Part shown: in pieces, positions 55,276-64,000 of the stretch
Layout: every line of letters begins with the position of its first letter
How positions within the stretch are numbered: position 1 is the stretch's first letter
Assembly (NCBI RefSeq): GCF_024653915.1
Contig: NZ_JANLGY010000005.1
Span: forward strand, 157,305-221,304
From: Sulfuricaulis sp.
Lineage (GTDB): Bacteria > Pseudomonadota > Gammaproteobacteria > Acidiferrobacterales > Sulfurifustaceae
DNA: 64,000 bases
Reading direction: 5' to 3'
Made by a program: the position numbers and the translations under genes
The notes under the pieces: generated by a model
Told to the model about the DNA's origin: nothing
The model's database searches: none
What the model saw: only the letters and a program-made list of their open reading frames with translations

Positions 55276-56313
55276 ATGAAGAAGAAGCTACTTATGGCAG
55301 CCGTAGGCGCCGCGCTGGTCGCTGGCCCGATGGTCGCTGCTCACGCGGCGAGCGCAACATTGTACGGTCACATGCACATGTCGATGGACCGTTACGACAA
55401 CGACGTTAACGAAGATGGCATGATGGCCAACAACTCTTCGCGCTTCGGCATCAAGGGCGACGAAGATCTCGGTGGCGGTCTCAAGGCCATTTACCAGATT
55501 GAAAGCCCGATCTTTGCCGCTGACGAAGGCACAGGCGGTTTTGGTGGCACCATGCGCAACACCTTTGTCGGCTTCAGCGGTGGATGGGGCGCAGTCAAGA
55601 TCGGTCGCCATGACACGGCCTACAAGGACCTCGGTCGCAAGTTCGACAACTTCAACGAACAGGTCGGTGACATGCGTAACTTCATCGGCAACGCCGGCAC
55701 CTACGACAAGCGCATCAGCAACATGATCCGCTATGAAAGCCCGAACTTCGGCGGCCTGAACGTGGTGGTCCAGAACAGCTCCAACAACGGTTCTGATCTT
55801 GCAGGCAATACCAGCGAGAAAGATACCAGCTTGGGCGTGAACTGGTCTGCCGGTCCGCTGTTCCTCGGCGCTGCCTGGAACGAAGTGGCCAACACCGGTT
55901 TGACCAACGATACCACCGGTATGCGTCTCGCAGGCGCTTATACCATGAACGACTTCACGTTCGGCCTGCTGTGGGAATCGCTGAGCGACATCAGCGGCAC
56001 TTCCGGTCATGACCGTGATGCGCTGGGTTTTGTTGCCTCGATGAAGATGGGTAACAACAAGCTCAAGTTCCATTGGCTTGATGCCGACCAGTATGACGAC
56101 ACAGCCAACACCGGTGGCGACATGATAGCTATCGGCGTGGATCACATGTTCAGCAAGACGGCCATTGTCTACCTCAACTATGCCTCGGTGGGTAATGACA
56201 CTGCGGCAACCTTCAGCACCGCCAGCAGTAACGGTGGCCACGGAGACAACCTTGCTACTGCCGCCGGCAAGGATGCTACCGCCATCTCGGCTGGCTATAT
56301 CCTGAAGTTCTAA
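55276..56313 (+). CDS. Gram-negative porin
   Basis: A 345-residue outer membrane protein. LLMAAVGAALVAGPMVAAHAA is the signal; cited here as LLMAAVGAALVAGPMVA. The mature part starts with SATLYGHMHMSMDRYDND and ends with AGYILKF, the terminal Phe of the barrel. RFGIKGDEDLGGGLKAIYQIE and GGWGAVKIGRHDTAYK are the general porin (Neisseria/Burkholderia type) pattern. It forms trimers for diffusion of small solutes. AGGAGG precedes the ATG, and it stands alone with its own promoter and terminator. Confidence 0.94.
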   Translation: MKKKLLMAAVGAALVAGPMVAAHAASATLYGHMHMSMDRYDNDVNEDGMMANNSSRFGIKGDEDLGGGLKAIYQIESPIFAADEGTGGFGGTMRNTFVGFSGGWGAVKIGRHDTAYKDLGRKFDNFNEQVGDMRNFIGNAGTYDKRISNMIRYESPNFGGLNVVVQNSSNNGSDLAGNTSEKDTSLGVNWSAGPLFLGAAWNEVANTGLTNDTTGMRLAGAYTMNDFTFGLLWESLSDISGTSGHDRDALGFVASMKMGNNKLKFHWLDADQYDDTANTGGDMIAIGVDHMFSKTAIVYLNYASVGNDTAATFSTASSNGGHGDNLATAAGKDATAISAGYILKF

Positions 56314-56361
56314 GCTTGGAAGTCAGCTAGCGGTTGAACAAGCGTAAAGCTGTATCCAGTG

Positions 56362-56388
56362 ACGGGGCCTTCGGGCCCCGTTTTTTTT
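56362..56388 (+). terminator. Terminator after the porin gene
   Basis: cggggcc and ggccccg pair around ttcg, followed by eight T. Confidence 0.88.
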
Positions 56389-56510
56389 CGGGCAGATTTC
56401 AGGCCATCCCAGGATGCCGTGGAAAAGGCCGATCTTTCGACCCTCCGGAATATCCTGTATGGTTGATTTGAATCTCGCTACTTCGCGGTGAAATTGATGT
56501 TTCCAGTCCC

Positions 56511-57542
56511 ATGATCAAGATCGGCATTATCGGCGGTACCGGCTACACCGGGGCGGAGCTGCTGCGCCTGCTGGCGGCGCATCCGCAGGCGGACCTGCGG
56601 GTAATCACCTCGCGCGGCGAGGCCGGCAAAAAGGTGGCCGAATTGTTCCCCAATCTGCGCGGCTACGTGAAGCTCGCCTTCACGGAACCGGACACGAAAG
56701 CGCTCGCCGGCTGCGACGTGGTGTTCTCGGCCACGCCCAATGGCGTGGCCATGACGCACGCACGCGAGCTGCTCAAGGCCGGCGTGAAGTTCATCGATCT
56801 CGCCGCCGACTTTCGTTTGAAGGACCCCGCGGTCTGGGAAAAATGGTATGGCATGCCGCATGCCTGCCCCGAGTTGCTGGCCGAGGCGGTGTACGGATTG
56901 CCGGAAGTGAATCGCGACAAGATTAAAAAGGCCCGCTTGATCGCCAACCCCGGTTGCTATCCGACGGCCGTGCAATTGGGATTCCTGCCGTTGCTGGAGA
57001 GCGGGTTGGTGGATGCGCAGCATCTGATCGCCGATGCCAAGTCCGGTATCAGCGGCGCTGGCCGCAAGGCGGAAGTGCACACACTGTTCTCGGAAGCGGC
57101 GGATTCCATGAAGGCCTATGGCGTGGCGGGGCATCGTCACTGGCCGGAGATCCGCCAGGGGCTCGATGCCATGACCGGAAAATCCGTGGGACTGACGTTT
57201 GTTCCGCATCTCACCCCGATGATCCGCGGTATCCATGCGACGCTCTATGCGCGGCTCACGAAGCCGGGCGCGGATCTGCAGGCGCTATACGAGAAACGTT
57301 ACGCGAATGAACCGTTCGTGGATGTCATGCCGTCCGGCAGTCATCCCGAGACGCGTTCCGTCCGTATCTCCAATATCTGCCGTATCGCCGTGCATCAACC
57401 GCAGGGTGGCGATACGGTTGTCGTGCTGTCTGTCATCGATAATCTGGTGAAGGGCGCCGCCGGTCAGGCGGTCCAGAACATGAATATCCTGTTCGGCCTG
57501 GATGAGCGCACCGGCCTGCAGCAGGCCGGTGTTATGCCCTGA
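56511..57542 (+). CDS. argC: N-acetyl-gamma-glutamyl-phosphate reductase
   Basis: A 343-residue NADPH-dependent enzyme of arginine synthesis. [20 protein letters not shown] is the nucleotide-binding motif, [19 protein letters not shown] holds the catalytic Cys, and [18 protein letters not shown] is conserved. It reduces acetylglutamyl phosphate to the semialdehyde. It lies at the head of the argC-erpA-tyrS block. Confidence 0.96.
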   Translation: MIKIGIIGGTGYTGAELLRLLAAHPQADLRVITSRGEAGKKVAELFPNLRGYVKLAFTEPDTKALAGCDVVFSATPNGVAMTHARELLKAGVKFIDLAADFRLKDPAVWEKWYGMPHACPELLAEAVYGLPEVNRDKIKKARLIANPGCYPTAVQLGFLPLLESGLVDAQHLIADAKSGISGAGRKAEVHTLFSEAADSMKAYGVAGHRHWPEIRQGLDAMTGKSVGLTFVPHLTPMIRGIHATLYARLTKPGADLQALYEKRYANEPFVDVMPSGSHPETRSVRISNICRIAVHQPQGGDTVVVLSVIDNLVKGAAGQAVQNMNILFGLDERTGLQQAGVMP

Positions 57543-57606
57543 TGTTTGTGCTTTCATCCGCCGGTTGATGCGGCTATATTTCGGCATGTCCCGCAGGCCT
57601 ACCTGA

Positions 57607-58323
57607 ATGATTGACCTCAATAAACCCGGTGAACTGATCATCAAGCAGCGCTATTCACCGCGCATCAAAATTTTATTGGCGGTAGTTCTGGTGCTCGGGT
57701 TGCTGGGTTCCGCGGGATTTATTTACAACTACGGACTCAACCGCGCCGGGTTCGAACGCCAGTCGGCGCAAGAGACACAGCAGACCTTGCAGGATGACAT
57801 GCGCAAGCTCCGTGATGAAAAACAGGGGCTCCAGGAAGCTCTCGCGGGCGCGCAGCGCACTATCCAGATGGACCAAGCGGCCTACCAGGATCTCGACAAG
57901 TCGCTCAAGGCCTCGGCGCAGGAAATCGTGAAGTTGCGGGAAGAGCTAAATTTCTACCGCAACATCATTTCGCCGGCTGACAAGAAAAGCGGCTTGCGCA
58001 TTCAGAACCTCTACATCGAACCGGCCGGCGGCACCAATCAATACCGTTACAAACTGGTGCTGATTCAGGCACTGAAGCACGAGAGTCTTATTCAGGGCAG
58101 GGCCGTGCTGGAGATCAGCGGAACGCAGGTGGGGGAGGACACCGTGCTGCGATTCCCGGCCGCGAATGGGCGCCCGATTATGGTGAGTTTCAAGTATTTT
58201 CAGGATATTGAGGGCAAGCTGGAATTACCAAGGAATTTCCAGCCCATACGTATCAAGGTCTATATCACAACGCCTGGCGGGTCTTCCATGGCGGAGGCTA
58301 CTTACACCTGGCCACTGGGGTAG
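57607..58323 (+). CDS. DUF6776-like membrane-anchored coiled-coil protein
   Basis: A 238-residue protein with one membrane segment (IKILLAVVLVLGLLGSAGFIY), cited as KILLAVVLVLGLLGSAGFI, then a coiled coil (about 60-120) and a C-terminal beta-rich domain (LRIQNLYIEPAGGTNQYRYK). The protein is of a conserved family without a known role, found between argC and a bactofilin gene in related bacteria. It probably faces the periplasm. Confidence 0.8.
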   Translation: MIDLNKPGELIIKQRYSPRIKILLAVVLVLGLLGSAGFIYNYGLNRAGFERQSAQETQQTLQDDMRKLRDEKQGLQEALAGAQRTIQMDQAAYQDLDKSLKASAQEIVKLREELNFYRNIISPADKKSGLRIQNLYIEPAGGTNQYRYKLVLIQALKHESLIQGRAVLEISGTQVGEDTVLRFPAANGRPIMVSFKYFQDIEGKLELPRNFQPIRIKVYITTPGGSSMAEATYTWPLG

Positions 58324-58411
58324 AATCCCGGTTTTCGAGTTTTATCGCCGATCCTGCTACATCACGCCCCGGTAGTCGGGCGACTACAATACAAACATGG
58401 AGGGTATGCCA

Positions 58412-58867
58412 ATGCTGAGTGCTCTGGGAAAGACGTCGACCGAGAAACCGTGCAATACCATCGATACGCTGGTCGGCGCAAAAACCGAACTGAAGGGCGA
58501 TATCGTGTTTTCAGGTGGCCTGCGTGTTGACGGAAAAGTGCGCGGCAATATCACGGCCAAGGGTGATGGCAACAGCACCTTGGTGCTCAGCGAACATGCC
58601 GCTGTGACGGGTAATGTCACGGTGCCGCATATCATCACCAATGGCTCGATCAAAGGGAATGTTCGCGCTGCCGAGCGCATTGAACTTCAATCGAAGGCGG
58701 AAATATTCGGGGACCTGTATTACAAGGTGATTGAAATGGCCTTGGGTGCGGTGGTCAACGGTAATCTGGTGCGAGAAGCGGTTGAAACCGGACGCGACAG
58801 CACCAATAAAGGAACCGTGACGCGCCTGAAATCAGCGGGTGAAAACGGTTCGGATGCCGAAGACTAG
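58412..58867 (+). CDS. Bactofilin
   Basis: A 151-residue polymer-forming protein with the bactofilin beta-helix (DTLVGAKTELKGDIVFSGG, then RVDGKVRGNITAKG). Such proteins form filaments at the membrane and organise cell shape or wall enzymes. The ATG at 58412 is chosen because GGAGGG at 58400 lies 8 bases upstream; the ATG at 58397 lacks such a site. Its neighbour M23 peptidase gene often goes with bactofilins. Confidence 0.9.
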   Translation: MLSALGKTSTEKPCNTIDTLVGAKTELKGDIVFSGGLRVDGKVRGNITAKGDGNSTLVLSEHAAVTGNVTVPHIITNGSIKGNVRAAERIELQSKAEIFGDLYYKVIEMALGAVVNGNLVREAVETGRDSTNKGTVTRLKSAGENGSDAED

Positions 58868-58941
58868 GTAACTGTTGACCCACGGGGTCAGGAACAGGAT
58901 AATTAGTTTATTAGTAGTTACTGTTATTCGTGGAGGTTCAA

Positions 58942-59295
58942 ATGAGTGCTGCCATGCCTGAAATGCCGTCCGCCCTGATGTTCACCGACGGTGCGGCAAA
59001 AAAAGTGAAAGAATTGATTGAAGAGGAAAAGAATCCGGCGCTGATGCTGCGGGTGTTTGTCTCCGGCGGCGGGTGTTCGGGCTTTCAGTACGGTTTTACG
59101 TTCGAAGAGAGCGCTAACGAAGACGATACGCGCGTGGAAAAAAACGGCGTCACGCTGTTGATCGATCCGCTCAGCTTCCAGTACCTGGCGGGCGCGGAAA
59201 TCGACTTTCAGGAAGGCGTTCAGGGTGCGCAATTCGTGATCAAGAATCCGCAAGCCAAGACCACCTGCGGTTGTGGTTCTTCTTTCAACACCTAG
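58942..59295 (+). CDS. erpA: Iron-sulfur cluster insertion protein ErpA
   Basis: A 117-residue A-type carrier that gives [4Fe-4S] clusters to apo-proteins. The three Cys ligands are in [11 protein letters not shown] and TTCGCGSSF. The start at 58942 follows GGAGG. It is a normal part of the block with anmK and tyrS in Gammaproteobacteria. Confidence 0.95.
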   Translation: MSAAMPEMPSALMFTDGAAKKVKELIEEEKNPALMLRVFVSGGGCSGFQYGFTFEESANEDDTRVEKNGVTLLIDPLSFQYLAGAEIDFQEGVQGAQFVIKNPQAKTTCGCGSSFNT

Positions 59296-59318
59296 ACGCC
59301 ACTAAATCAGGAAACAGC

Positions 59319-59344
59319 AAAAGGGCCCATCCGGGCCCTTTTGC
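59319..59344. terminator. Bidirectional terminator between erpA and anmK
   Basis: aaaagggccc and gggccctttt pair exactly around atcc. Both ends carry A/T runs and the genes are convergent. Confidence 0.85.
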
Positions 59345-59375
59345 GTTTCTGCGGGATCGCCATACTTCCGGTGTG

Positions 59376-60485
59376 TCAGGCAGGATAAATCCCGCCGAGG
59401 ATTACAGCCCGTTTAGCGCCCGTGACAGAAGGCAGATTACCGGGCTGGCTTTCCAGGGTTTGGTGGGCCAGCCAGGCGAAGGCCGCCGCTTCCACCCAGT
59501 CGGGAGACAGGCCGAGCTTGTCGGTGGTGGCTACCGTCATACTGGACATGTGCCCCGCCAGCGCCGCCATCAGCGTGCGGTTGTGTGCCCCGCCCCCGCA
59601 GACATAAGCCTCCTGCGTCTGCGGCAGGAATTCGCGGATTGACTGAGCGATAGACTGTGCCGTGAGCTGAAGAAGGGTCGCCTGCACGTCGGCCGCGGAC
59701 AGCGGCGTGGCAAGTTTTTTCAGATGAGCCTGCAGCCATTCCATATTGAAGTGTTCGCGCCCGGTACTTTTGGGGGGCGAAGCCCTGAAATACGGATCGG
59801 CCAGGAGTTTCCCCAGTAGTTCACTGGAGACCCGACCGGAGGTGGCCCATTGTCCGGCTTCATCGTGAGCGCGTGCGTAGTGCTGGTTTATCCATTGGTC
59901 AAGCAATGTATTTCCCGGACCGGTATCGAAACCCATTACCGGCTGCAACGTGTCGGCCGGGAGGTAGGTTACGTTGGCAATTCCACCGATATTAATAATG
60001 GCGCGGTTGCGCTGAGGGGAATGAAACATTTGGTGGTGAAATGCCGGCACCATGGGCGCGCCCTGGCCGCCGGCCGCCATGTCACGCGCGCGGAAATCCG
60101 CCACGGTGGTAATGCCGGTACGCTCGGCAATGACGGAAGGGTTGCCGATTTGTATCGTAAAGGGGTGGCCTGCGCACGGCCGATGGCGGAGGGTCTGGCC
60201 GTGGCTGCCGATGGCGTGAATGTCTTTTTTTGCCAACCCGGCTTTTTTGATGGCGGCGTTCGCCGCCTCGGCGAATAGCTCGCCCAGCGCCATGTCGAGT
60301 TCCCCCAGCCGTTCGATTTCGTTGGGGCCCTCGCGCATCAGGGCCTGAATTTCGCCACGGGTCGCGGCATCGATGGGATGGGCGTGGGTGGTCACCAGGA
60401 CGGGCCGGTTTCCCGCGGAGAGGGATACCAGCACGGCATCGATGCCATCCACGCTGGTCCCTGACATCAGCCCGATAAAATGCAT
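59376..60485 (-). CDS. anmK: Anhydro-N-acetylmuramic acid kinase
   Basis: A 369-residue kinase that opens the anhydro ring of 1,6-anhydroMurNAc and phosphorylates it in cell-wall recycling. FIGLMSGTSVDGIDAVLVSL at the N terminus is the phosphate-binding motif and AIGSHGQTLRHRP, FDTGPGN and VCGGGAHNRTLM follow. It reads away from the M23 peptidase gene's end, 29 bases apart, and both work on wall material. Confidence 0.96.
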   Translation of the reverse strand: MHFIGLMSGTSVDGIDAVLVSLSAGNRPVLVTTHAHPIDAATRGEIQALMREGPNEIERLGELDMALGELFAEAANAAIKKAGLAKKDIHAIGSHGQTLRHRPCAGHPFTIQIGNPSVIAERTGITTVADFRARDMAAGGQGAPMVPAFHHQMFHSPQRNRAIINIGGIANVTYLPADTLQPVMGFDTGPGNTLLDQWINQHYARAHDEAGQWATSGRVSSELLGKLLADPYFRASPPKSTGREHFNMEWLQAHLKKLATPLSAADVQATLLQLTAQSIAQSIREFLPQTQEAYVCGGGAHNRTLMAALAGHMSSMTVATTDKLGLSPDWVEAAAFAWLAHQTLESQPGNLPSVTGAKRAVILGGIYPA

Positions 60486-60514
60486 GACCTCAGTTTCGGG
60501 CAGCCTGCGGAAAG

Positions 60515-61933
60515 TTACAAGGGGTTTCCAGTCTGACGGCTGGCGGCGATCTGCGTGCCGCGACTGATTGCATCCAGGCGCGCGCTCCAGTCATTCGCAA
60601 GTCGCGCAAACTCGTCGCGGTTTTGCGAGGCAATTTTTGCTTCCCCCGTGAATTTGAAAGTCAAAGGATTGCGGTGTGCCCCATTGACCTGAAACTCGTA
60701 ATGCAGGTGGGGACCGCTTGCCAGCCCCGTGGCACCGACGTTGCCGATGGTTTGGCCCTGATCCACGAAACTGCCCACGCGGAGATCGGAACGGAACCGC
60801 GAGAGATGCGCGTAAACCGTGTTGTATGTGGCGTTATGGCGGATGACGATGCGCTTGCCATAACCGCCGCCATTCCAGCCCATCGACAGGATACGTCCGC
60901 TGGCGGTGGCTCGTACCGGCGTGCCAACGGGAGCGGCGTAGTCCACCCCTTTGTGCGCCCGCCAGGTTTTGAGAATGGGATGATAACGATTACCGGTGAA
61001 ACGCGAAGTGATGCGGCTGAATTCCACGGGGGTACGCAGGAACGGCCGGCGCACGCTGGTGCCATCGGGCGTGTAATAAGACGTATAACCGTTGGCGTCA
61101 CGAAAGGCGATGGTGCGGAACACGCGACCCTGATTAACGAACTCAGCGGCCAGAATCGTTCCGTCAGTGACTTTTTGTCCACGCCAGAATTTTTCCTCGT
61201 GAATGACGGAAAAACTGTCACCGCGGCGCAGGTCAAGGGCAAAGTCGATGTCCCAGCCGAAGATTTCCACCAGCTTCATGATCAGGTTATCCGAGAGTCC
61301 GGCATCCAGGCCATCCTCGAACAATGACGACTCGATGGTGCCGGAGACGTGGGCGATGCGTGTCTCGAAAGTGCGCAGTTCTTTGGTGAGCTCAAAACGA
61401 TCCTCGTGGCGAGCCAGATGAAATGCCTCGCCGGGGCCGGTTTCGTAGACCAGTTCCTGCAAGGATCCATCGGCCTCAATGCGCATACGCAGCTTCTGTC
61501 CCGGATACATCTGGCGGAAAACACGGGCATCGGGATTGGACTGAATCAGGCGGTGAATGTCGCTGCTGTCATGGCCGGCGCGCTTCAGGATGTCTGAAAG
61601 CGTGTCGCCTTTGCGGATGGTGACCTCGGTCCACTGCTCGCGATCAGGTATTTTATGGGACGCCTCTGTTTCAGCGGGCTGGTTAGTCGTCAGACCCATG
61701 GCAGTTGGAAAAGACGTCTCGCCCAGCTGAACTGTTTGTGGCGGTGTAGAAGGAATCAGCGCATTGATCGGCAGCGAGCTGCTTCCGCGCGGTATGATGG
61801 CGGCGATGGTGACCGAAGTCAGGAAAGCCGCGAGCCCCAGGAGCCACACGCCCCGCCCCGGAAAGCGGTGGGGATGAGCCTTGCCTGAACGGCGAAATGC
61901 CAAGGCAATTTTATTAAGTAATCTTTTGGGCAA
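60515..61933 (-). CDS. M23-family peptidoglycan endopeptidase
   Basis: A 472-residue periplasmic peptidase with an N-terminal membrane anchor (GVWLLGLAAFLTSVTIAAI), a LysM-like/OapA-like domain (VTIRKGDTLSDILKRAGHDS) and a C-terminal M23 domain whose zinc ligands lie in HKGVDYAAPVGTPV, NTVYAHLSRF and HLHYEFQVNG. It cuts peptide crosslinks in the wall. MepM/YebA-like enzymes are upstream of anmK in several gammaproteobacteria. Confidence 0.95.
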   Translation of the reverse strand: MPKRLLNKIALAFRRSGKAHPHRFPGRGVWLLGLAAFLTSVTIAAIIPRGSSSLPINALIPSTPPQTVQLGETSFPTAMGLTTNQPAETEASHKIPDREQWTEVTIRKGDTLSDILKRAGHDSSDIHRLIQSNPDARVFRQMYPGQKLRMRIEADGSLQELVYETGPGEAFHLARHEDRFELTKELRTFETRIAHVSGTIESSLFEDGLDAGLSDNLIMKLVEIFGWDIDFALDLRRGDSFSVIHEEKFWRGQKVTDGTILAAEFVNQGRVFRTIAFRDANGYTSYYTPDGTSVRRPFLRTPVEFSRITSRFTGNRYHPILKTWRAHKGVDYAAPVGTPVRATASGRILSMGWNGGGYGKRIVIRHNATYNTVYAHLSRFRSDLRVGSFVDQGQTIGNVGATGLASGPHLHYEFQVNGAHRNPLTFKFTGEAKIASQNRDEFARLANDWSARLDAISRGTQIAASRQTGNPL

Positions 61934-62079
61934 GGGATAAGTTTCCTAAATAAAAATCAGTTCGTCAAAGTTTAGACCATCGGTATCGTGGGCGAGGCGG
62001 TGCTTATCGACATGCCATCAAGGGACGCCTATGGTACGCTTTGCGGCGCCCGGGATCACCCGTCGTTTCAGGATCATTC

Positions 62080-63282
62080 ATGACTCAAGCCACCGAAACG
62101 CTGCGCCTCATCAAGCACGGTACCGATGAAATTCTGCTCGAGGCGGATCTCGCCGAACGACTCCGCACCGGGAAGCGATTGCGCGTGAAGGCCGGATTTG
62201 ACCCCACAGCTCCTGACCTGCATCTGGGGCACACGGTGCTCATTAATAAGTTGCGACAGTTTCAGGATCTCGGACATGAGGTCCTGTTTCTGATCGGTGA
62301 TTTTACCGGCATGATCGGCGATCCCACGGGTAAGAATATGGCGCGCCCCCCGCTGACGCGCCAGGAAGTGCTTGAGAACGCGCGCACTTACAAGAGCCAG
62401 ATTTTCAAAATACTTAACCGGAAAAAGACCCGGATTGTATTCAATTCAAAATGGCTCGGAAAAATGAAAGCCTCGGATCTGGTTACGCTCGCTGCCAAGT
62501 ACACGGTTGCGCGCATGCTCGAGCGGGATGATTTTTCCAAACGCTACAAAGGCGGTCAGCCGATTGCCATACATGAATTCCTCTATCCGTTGTTACAAGG
62601 CTATGACTCCGTGTCAATGAAAGCGGATGTCGAACTTGGCGGGACAGACCAGAAATTTAACCTCCTGGTCGGTCGTGAATTGCAGAAGGCCTACCATCAG
62701 CCGCCACAAGTGATCATTACCTTGCCGTTACTGGAAGGCACGGACGGTGTCAACAAGATGTCCAAGTCGCTCGGAAATTACATTGGCATCAACGAATCGC
62801 CGGACGAAATGTTTGGCAAGCTTATGTCGATTTCAGACACGTTGATGTGGCGCTATTTCGATTTGCTCTCGTTCGAGCACCCCGACAAAATTGCATTGAT
62901 GAAGCGCAGTGTCGACGAGGGAGCCAACCCGCGTGACATCAAGTTTGAACTGGCCAAGGAAATTGTCAGCCGTTTTCACGGCGGACCGAAGGCGGGTCGT
63001 GACGCGATGCACAATTTTATTGCACGCTTCCAGCAGCGGGAAACGCCCACAGACATTTCAGAAATTGAGCTGGCGGGCAATGGCAAGGGACTTGCTCTTC
63101 CCCGGCTCCTCAAGGAAGCGGGCCTGACGGCCAGCACCTCCGAGGCCTTGCGTCTCATCAAGCAGGGGGGCGTGCGTATAGACGGTGAGAAGGCGAATGA
63201 TCCGGCGCAGGAAATCCGTTCCGGACAGGCCCATGTTTTTCAGGTCGGCAAGCGGAAATTCATGCGTGTCCGCGTAAGTTAG
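62080..63282 (+). CDS. tyrS: Tyrosyl-tRNA synthetase
   Basis: A 400-residue class I synthetase. [19 protein letters not shown] has the HIGH-like motif HLGH, and the KMSKS loop is [12 protein letters not shown]. The C-terminal S4-like domain ([20 protein letters not shown]) binds the tRNA. The ATG at 62080 is the natural start, the frame being open further upstream. It lies just before the rRNA operon. Confidence 0.97.
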   Translation: MTQATETLRLIKHGTDEILLEADLAERLRTGKRLRVKAGFDPTAPDLHLGHTVLINKLRQFQDLGHEVLFLIGDFTGMIGDPTGKNMARPPLTRQEVLENARTYKSQIFKILNRKKTRIVFNSKWLGKMKASDLVTLAAKYTVARMLERDDFSKRYKGGQPIAIHEFLYPLLQGYDSVSMKADVELGGTDQKFNLLVGRELQKAYHQPPQVIITLPLLEGTDGVNKMSKSLGNYIGINESPDEMFGKLMSISDTLMWRYFDLLSFEHPDKIALMKRSVDEGANPRDIKFELAKEIVSRFHGGPKAGRDAMHNFIARFQQRETPTDISEIELAGNGKGLALPRLLKEAGLTASTSEALRLIKQGGVRIDGEKANDPAQEIRSGQAHVFQVGKRKFMRVRVS

Positions 63283-63297
63283 GAATAGCGATAATTA

Positions 63298-63616
63298 ATG
63301 GAAAAACGTAAGCATCCGCGAAGTCATGTCAGCCTGAATGTTGAACTGGCATTCCCTGGGGGGCGAACCAGAAGTGCTACGACGCGTGACTTGAGTATCG
63401 GCGGGTTTTTTGTTGAATTGTAAAGATAATGAATCGCCGTCAACCGGCACTCCCCTGAGCGTTACCTTCCTGTCCACGCCACATCATGCCGATCCCTATT
63501 CCATCAAGGCCCGGGTTCAAAGACTGACACCGAACGGTTTCGCCATGACTTTCATCGATTTTAGTCTGGACGACCTCCGGTTTATTGAGAAACTGCTTCC
63601 CCCTGAATCTGGGTAG
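63298..63616 (+). pseudogene. PilZ-domain gene with a one-base frameshift
   Basis: The ATG at 63298 opens a PilZ start (KRKHPRSHVSLNVELAFPGG, then TRDLSIGGFFVEL) that stops at TAA 63421. The rest of the domain continues in the next frame (SPSTGTPLSVTFLS, then PNGFAMTFIDFSLDDLRF) to 63616. A single base gain or loss, perhaps in the run of six T at 63406-63411, joins both parts into a protein of about 106 residues. PilZ proteins bind cyclic di-GMP; the RxxxR and DxSxxG motifs are both present. Confidence 0.75.
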
Positions 63617-63708
63617 GGCGAAAGTAAACCCCTAAAACAGGCGTTTCCGGGGTAAATTTTCTGTGCTTCCGGACACCGCTGGCAAGGGTAAAATACTTTA
63701 AATCAAGC
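63617..63708. other. Intergenic with UP-element-like AT tract
   Basis: No gene is seen. The end (aaaatactttaaatcaag near 63690) is AT-rich directly before the rRNA promoter, as UP elements are. Confidence 0.5.
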
Positions 63709-63709
63709 G

Positions 63710-63737
63710 TTGACGCAGGGGGTGGCACGCGTATAAT
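63710..63737 (+). promoter_or_regulatory. rRNA operon promoter P1-like
   Basis: TTGACG at 63710-63715 and a perfect TATAAT at 63732-63737 with a 16-base spacer, followed by a GC-rich discriminator gcgcctccc as in promoters under stringent control. Transcription should start near 63744. Confidence 0.85.
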
Positions 63738-63743
63738 GCGCCT

Positions 63744-63918
63744 CCCTTGGGCCGGTACCCTGTATCGGCCTTCGTTCTTTTAAAATTCAAGATCAAGTAA
63801 TTTGTGTGGGCGCTCTTGTCGAGCCTGGTCATCCAATGAAAGGTGACTGATGCCTGCCTTAAACAGCAGCGTATTCAGTCACATGAAGTTTTAGTTCCTT
63901 AAATGGAACAACGAAGTT
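63744..63918 (+). ncRNA. 16S rRNA leader
   Basis: The transcribed leader before 16S. A boxA-like element gctcttgtcg near 63811 would bind antitermination factors, and the following sequence probably forms the processing stem. Confidence 0.6.
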
Positions 63919-64000
63919 TATTTGGAGAGTTTGATCCTGGCTCAGATTGAACGCTGGCGGCATGCCTAACACATGCAAGTCGCACGCGAAAGGGGGCAAC
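63919..64000 (+). rRNA. rrs: 16S rRNA, first 82 bases
   Basis: The universal 5' segment agagtttgatcctggctcag starts at 63926, which is position 8 in E. coli numbering, so the mature end is near 63919. The sequence continues to the window end with the V1 region. Confidence 0.97.

Noticed and set aside
55288..56241. A 317-codon minus-strand open frame
   Set aside because: Mirror of the porin, which has a signal peptide, barrel end, promoter and terminator.

Overview
The window reads as chromosomal DNA of a chemolithoautotrophic gammaproteobacterium. The evidence is a red-type (form IC) RuBisCO cluster with its LysR regulator and CbbX activase, a Calvin-type aldolase, ribulose-phosphate epimerase and phosphoglycolate phosphatase, a large periplasmic copper-handling region, and a gene order at the right end (argC, bactofilin, erpA, anmK, M23 peptidase, tyrS, 16S rRNA) typical of Gammaproteobacteria. 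I cannot fix the genus from the sequence alone; a sulfur-oxidising lineage such as the Acidiferrobacterales would fit, but this is inference.

Layout. 1-7.7 kb: end of pyruvate kinase, class II aldolase, a CPCC protein, cbbR divergent from cbbLS-cbbX, and a degenerate aldolase fused to a Dabb domain. 7.9-13.2 kb: an LTA-synthase-like sulfatase with a PAP2 phosphatase, a two-gene Panacea-type toxin-antitoxin candidate, and a TerC protein. 13.2-22 kb is accessory in character: lipocalin, a collagen-like lipoprotein, an AT-rich PqiA-like membrane protein, a duplicated gene fragment, a 52-base palindrome, higBA, an ABC-2 exporter, a MoaD-like/BNR pair, and a decayed GFA gene. 22.1-26 kb: purE, pyrC, a Nudix-ThiE fusion, a SemiSWEET protein and purC.

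27.8-42.5 kb is a copper/metal region: a multicopper oxidase CopA, CopB, three small c-type cytochromes, two tiny membrane proteins, a broken MerR regulator, a Met/Gly-rich Spy-like protein, a DUF302 protein, a CopZ-like chaperone, a CopA P-type ATPase, a membrane-anchored cupredoxin and a CopD-like protein. 42.6-52.8 kb: a small kinase-like protein, a gene stopped by one amber codon, rpe-gph, the trp leader and trpEGDC with osmC and VOC genes, coq7, glcF and a thioredoxin-like [2Fe-2S] ferredoxin. 53-64 kb: rplM-rpsI, a four-helix-bundle protein between inverted repeats, tRNA-Gln, a porin, and then argC to the first 82 bases of 16S rRNA.

The most unusual signal is a 50-base element found three times (26927-26976 on the minus strand, 29494-29543 and 30291-30340), inserted in the same reading frame inside three unrelated proteins. 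It can fold into two hairpins, and several differences between the copies are paired substitutions that keep the stems. A second unusual feature lies just after tRNA-Gln: a chain of five hairpins (54845-55033) sits between two pieces of a duplicated tRNA 3' end. A third is a trp leader peptide with three adjacent Trp codons inside a hairpin, with no obvious intrinsic terminator.
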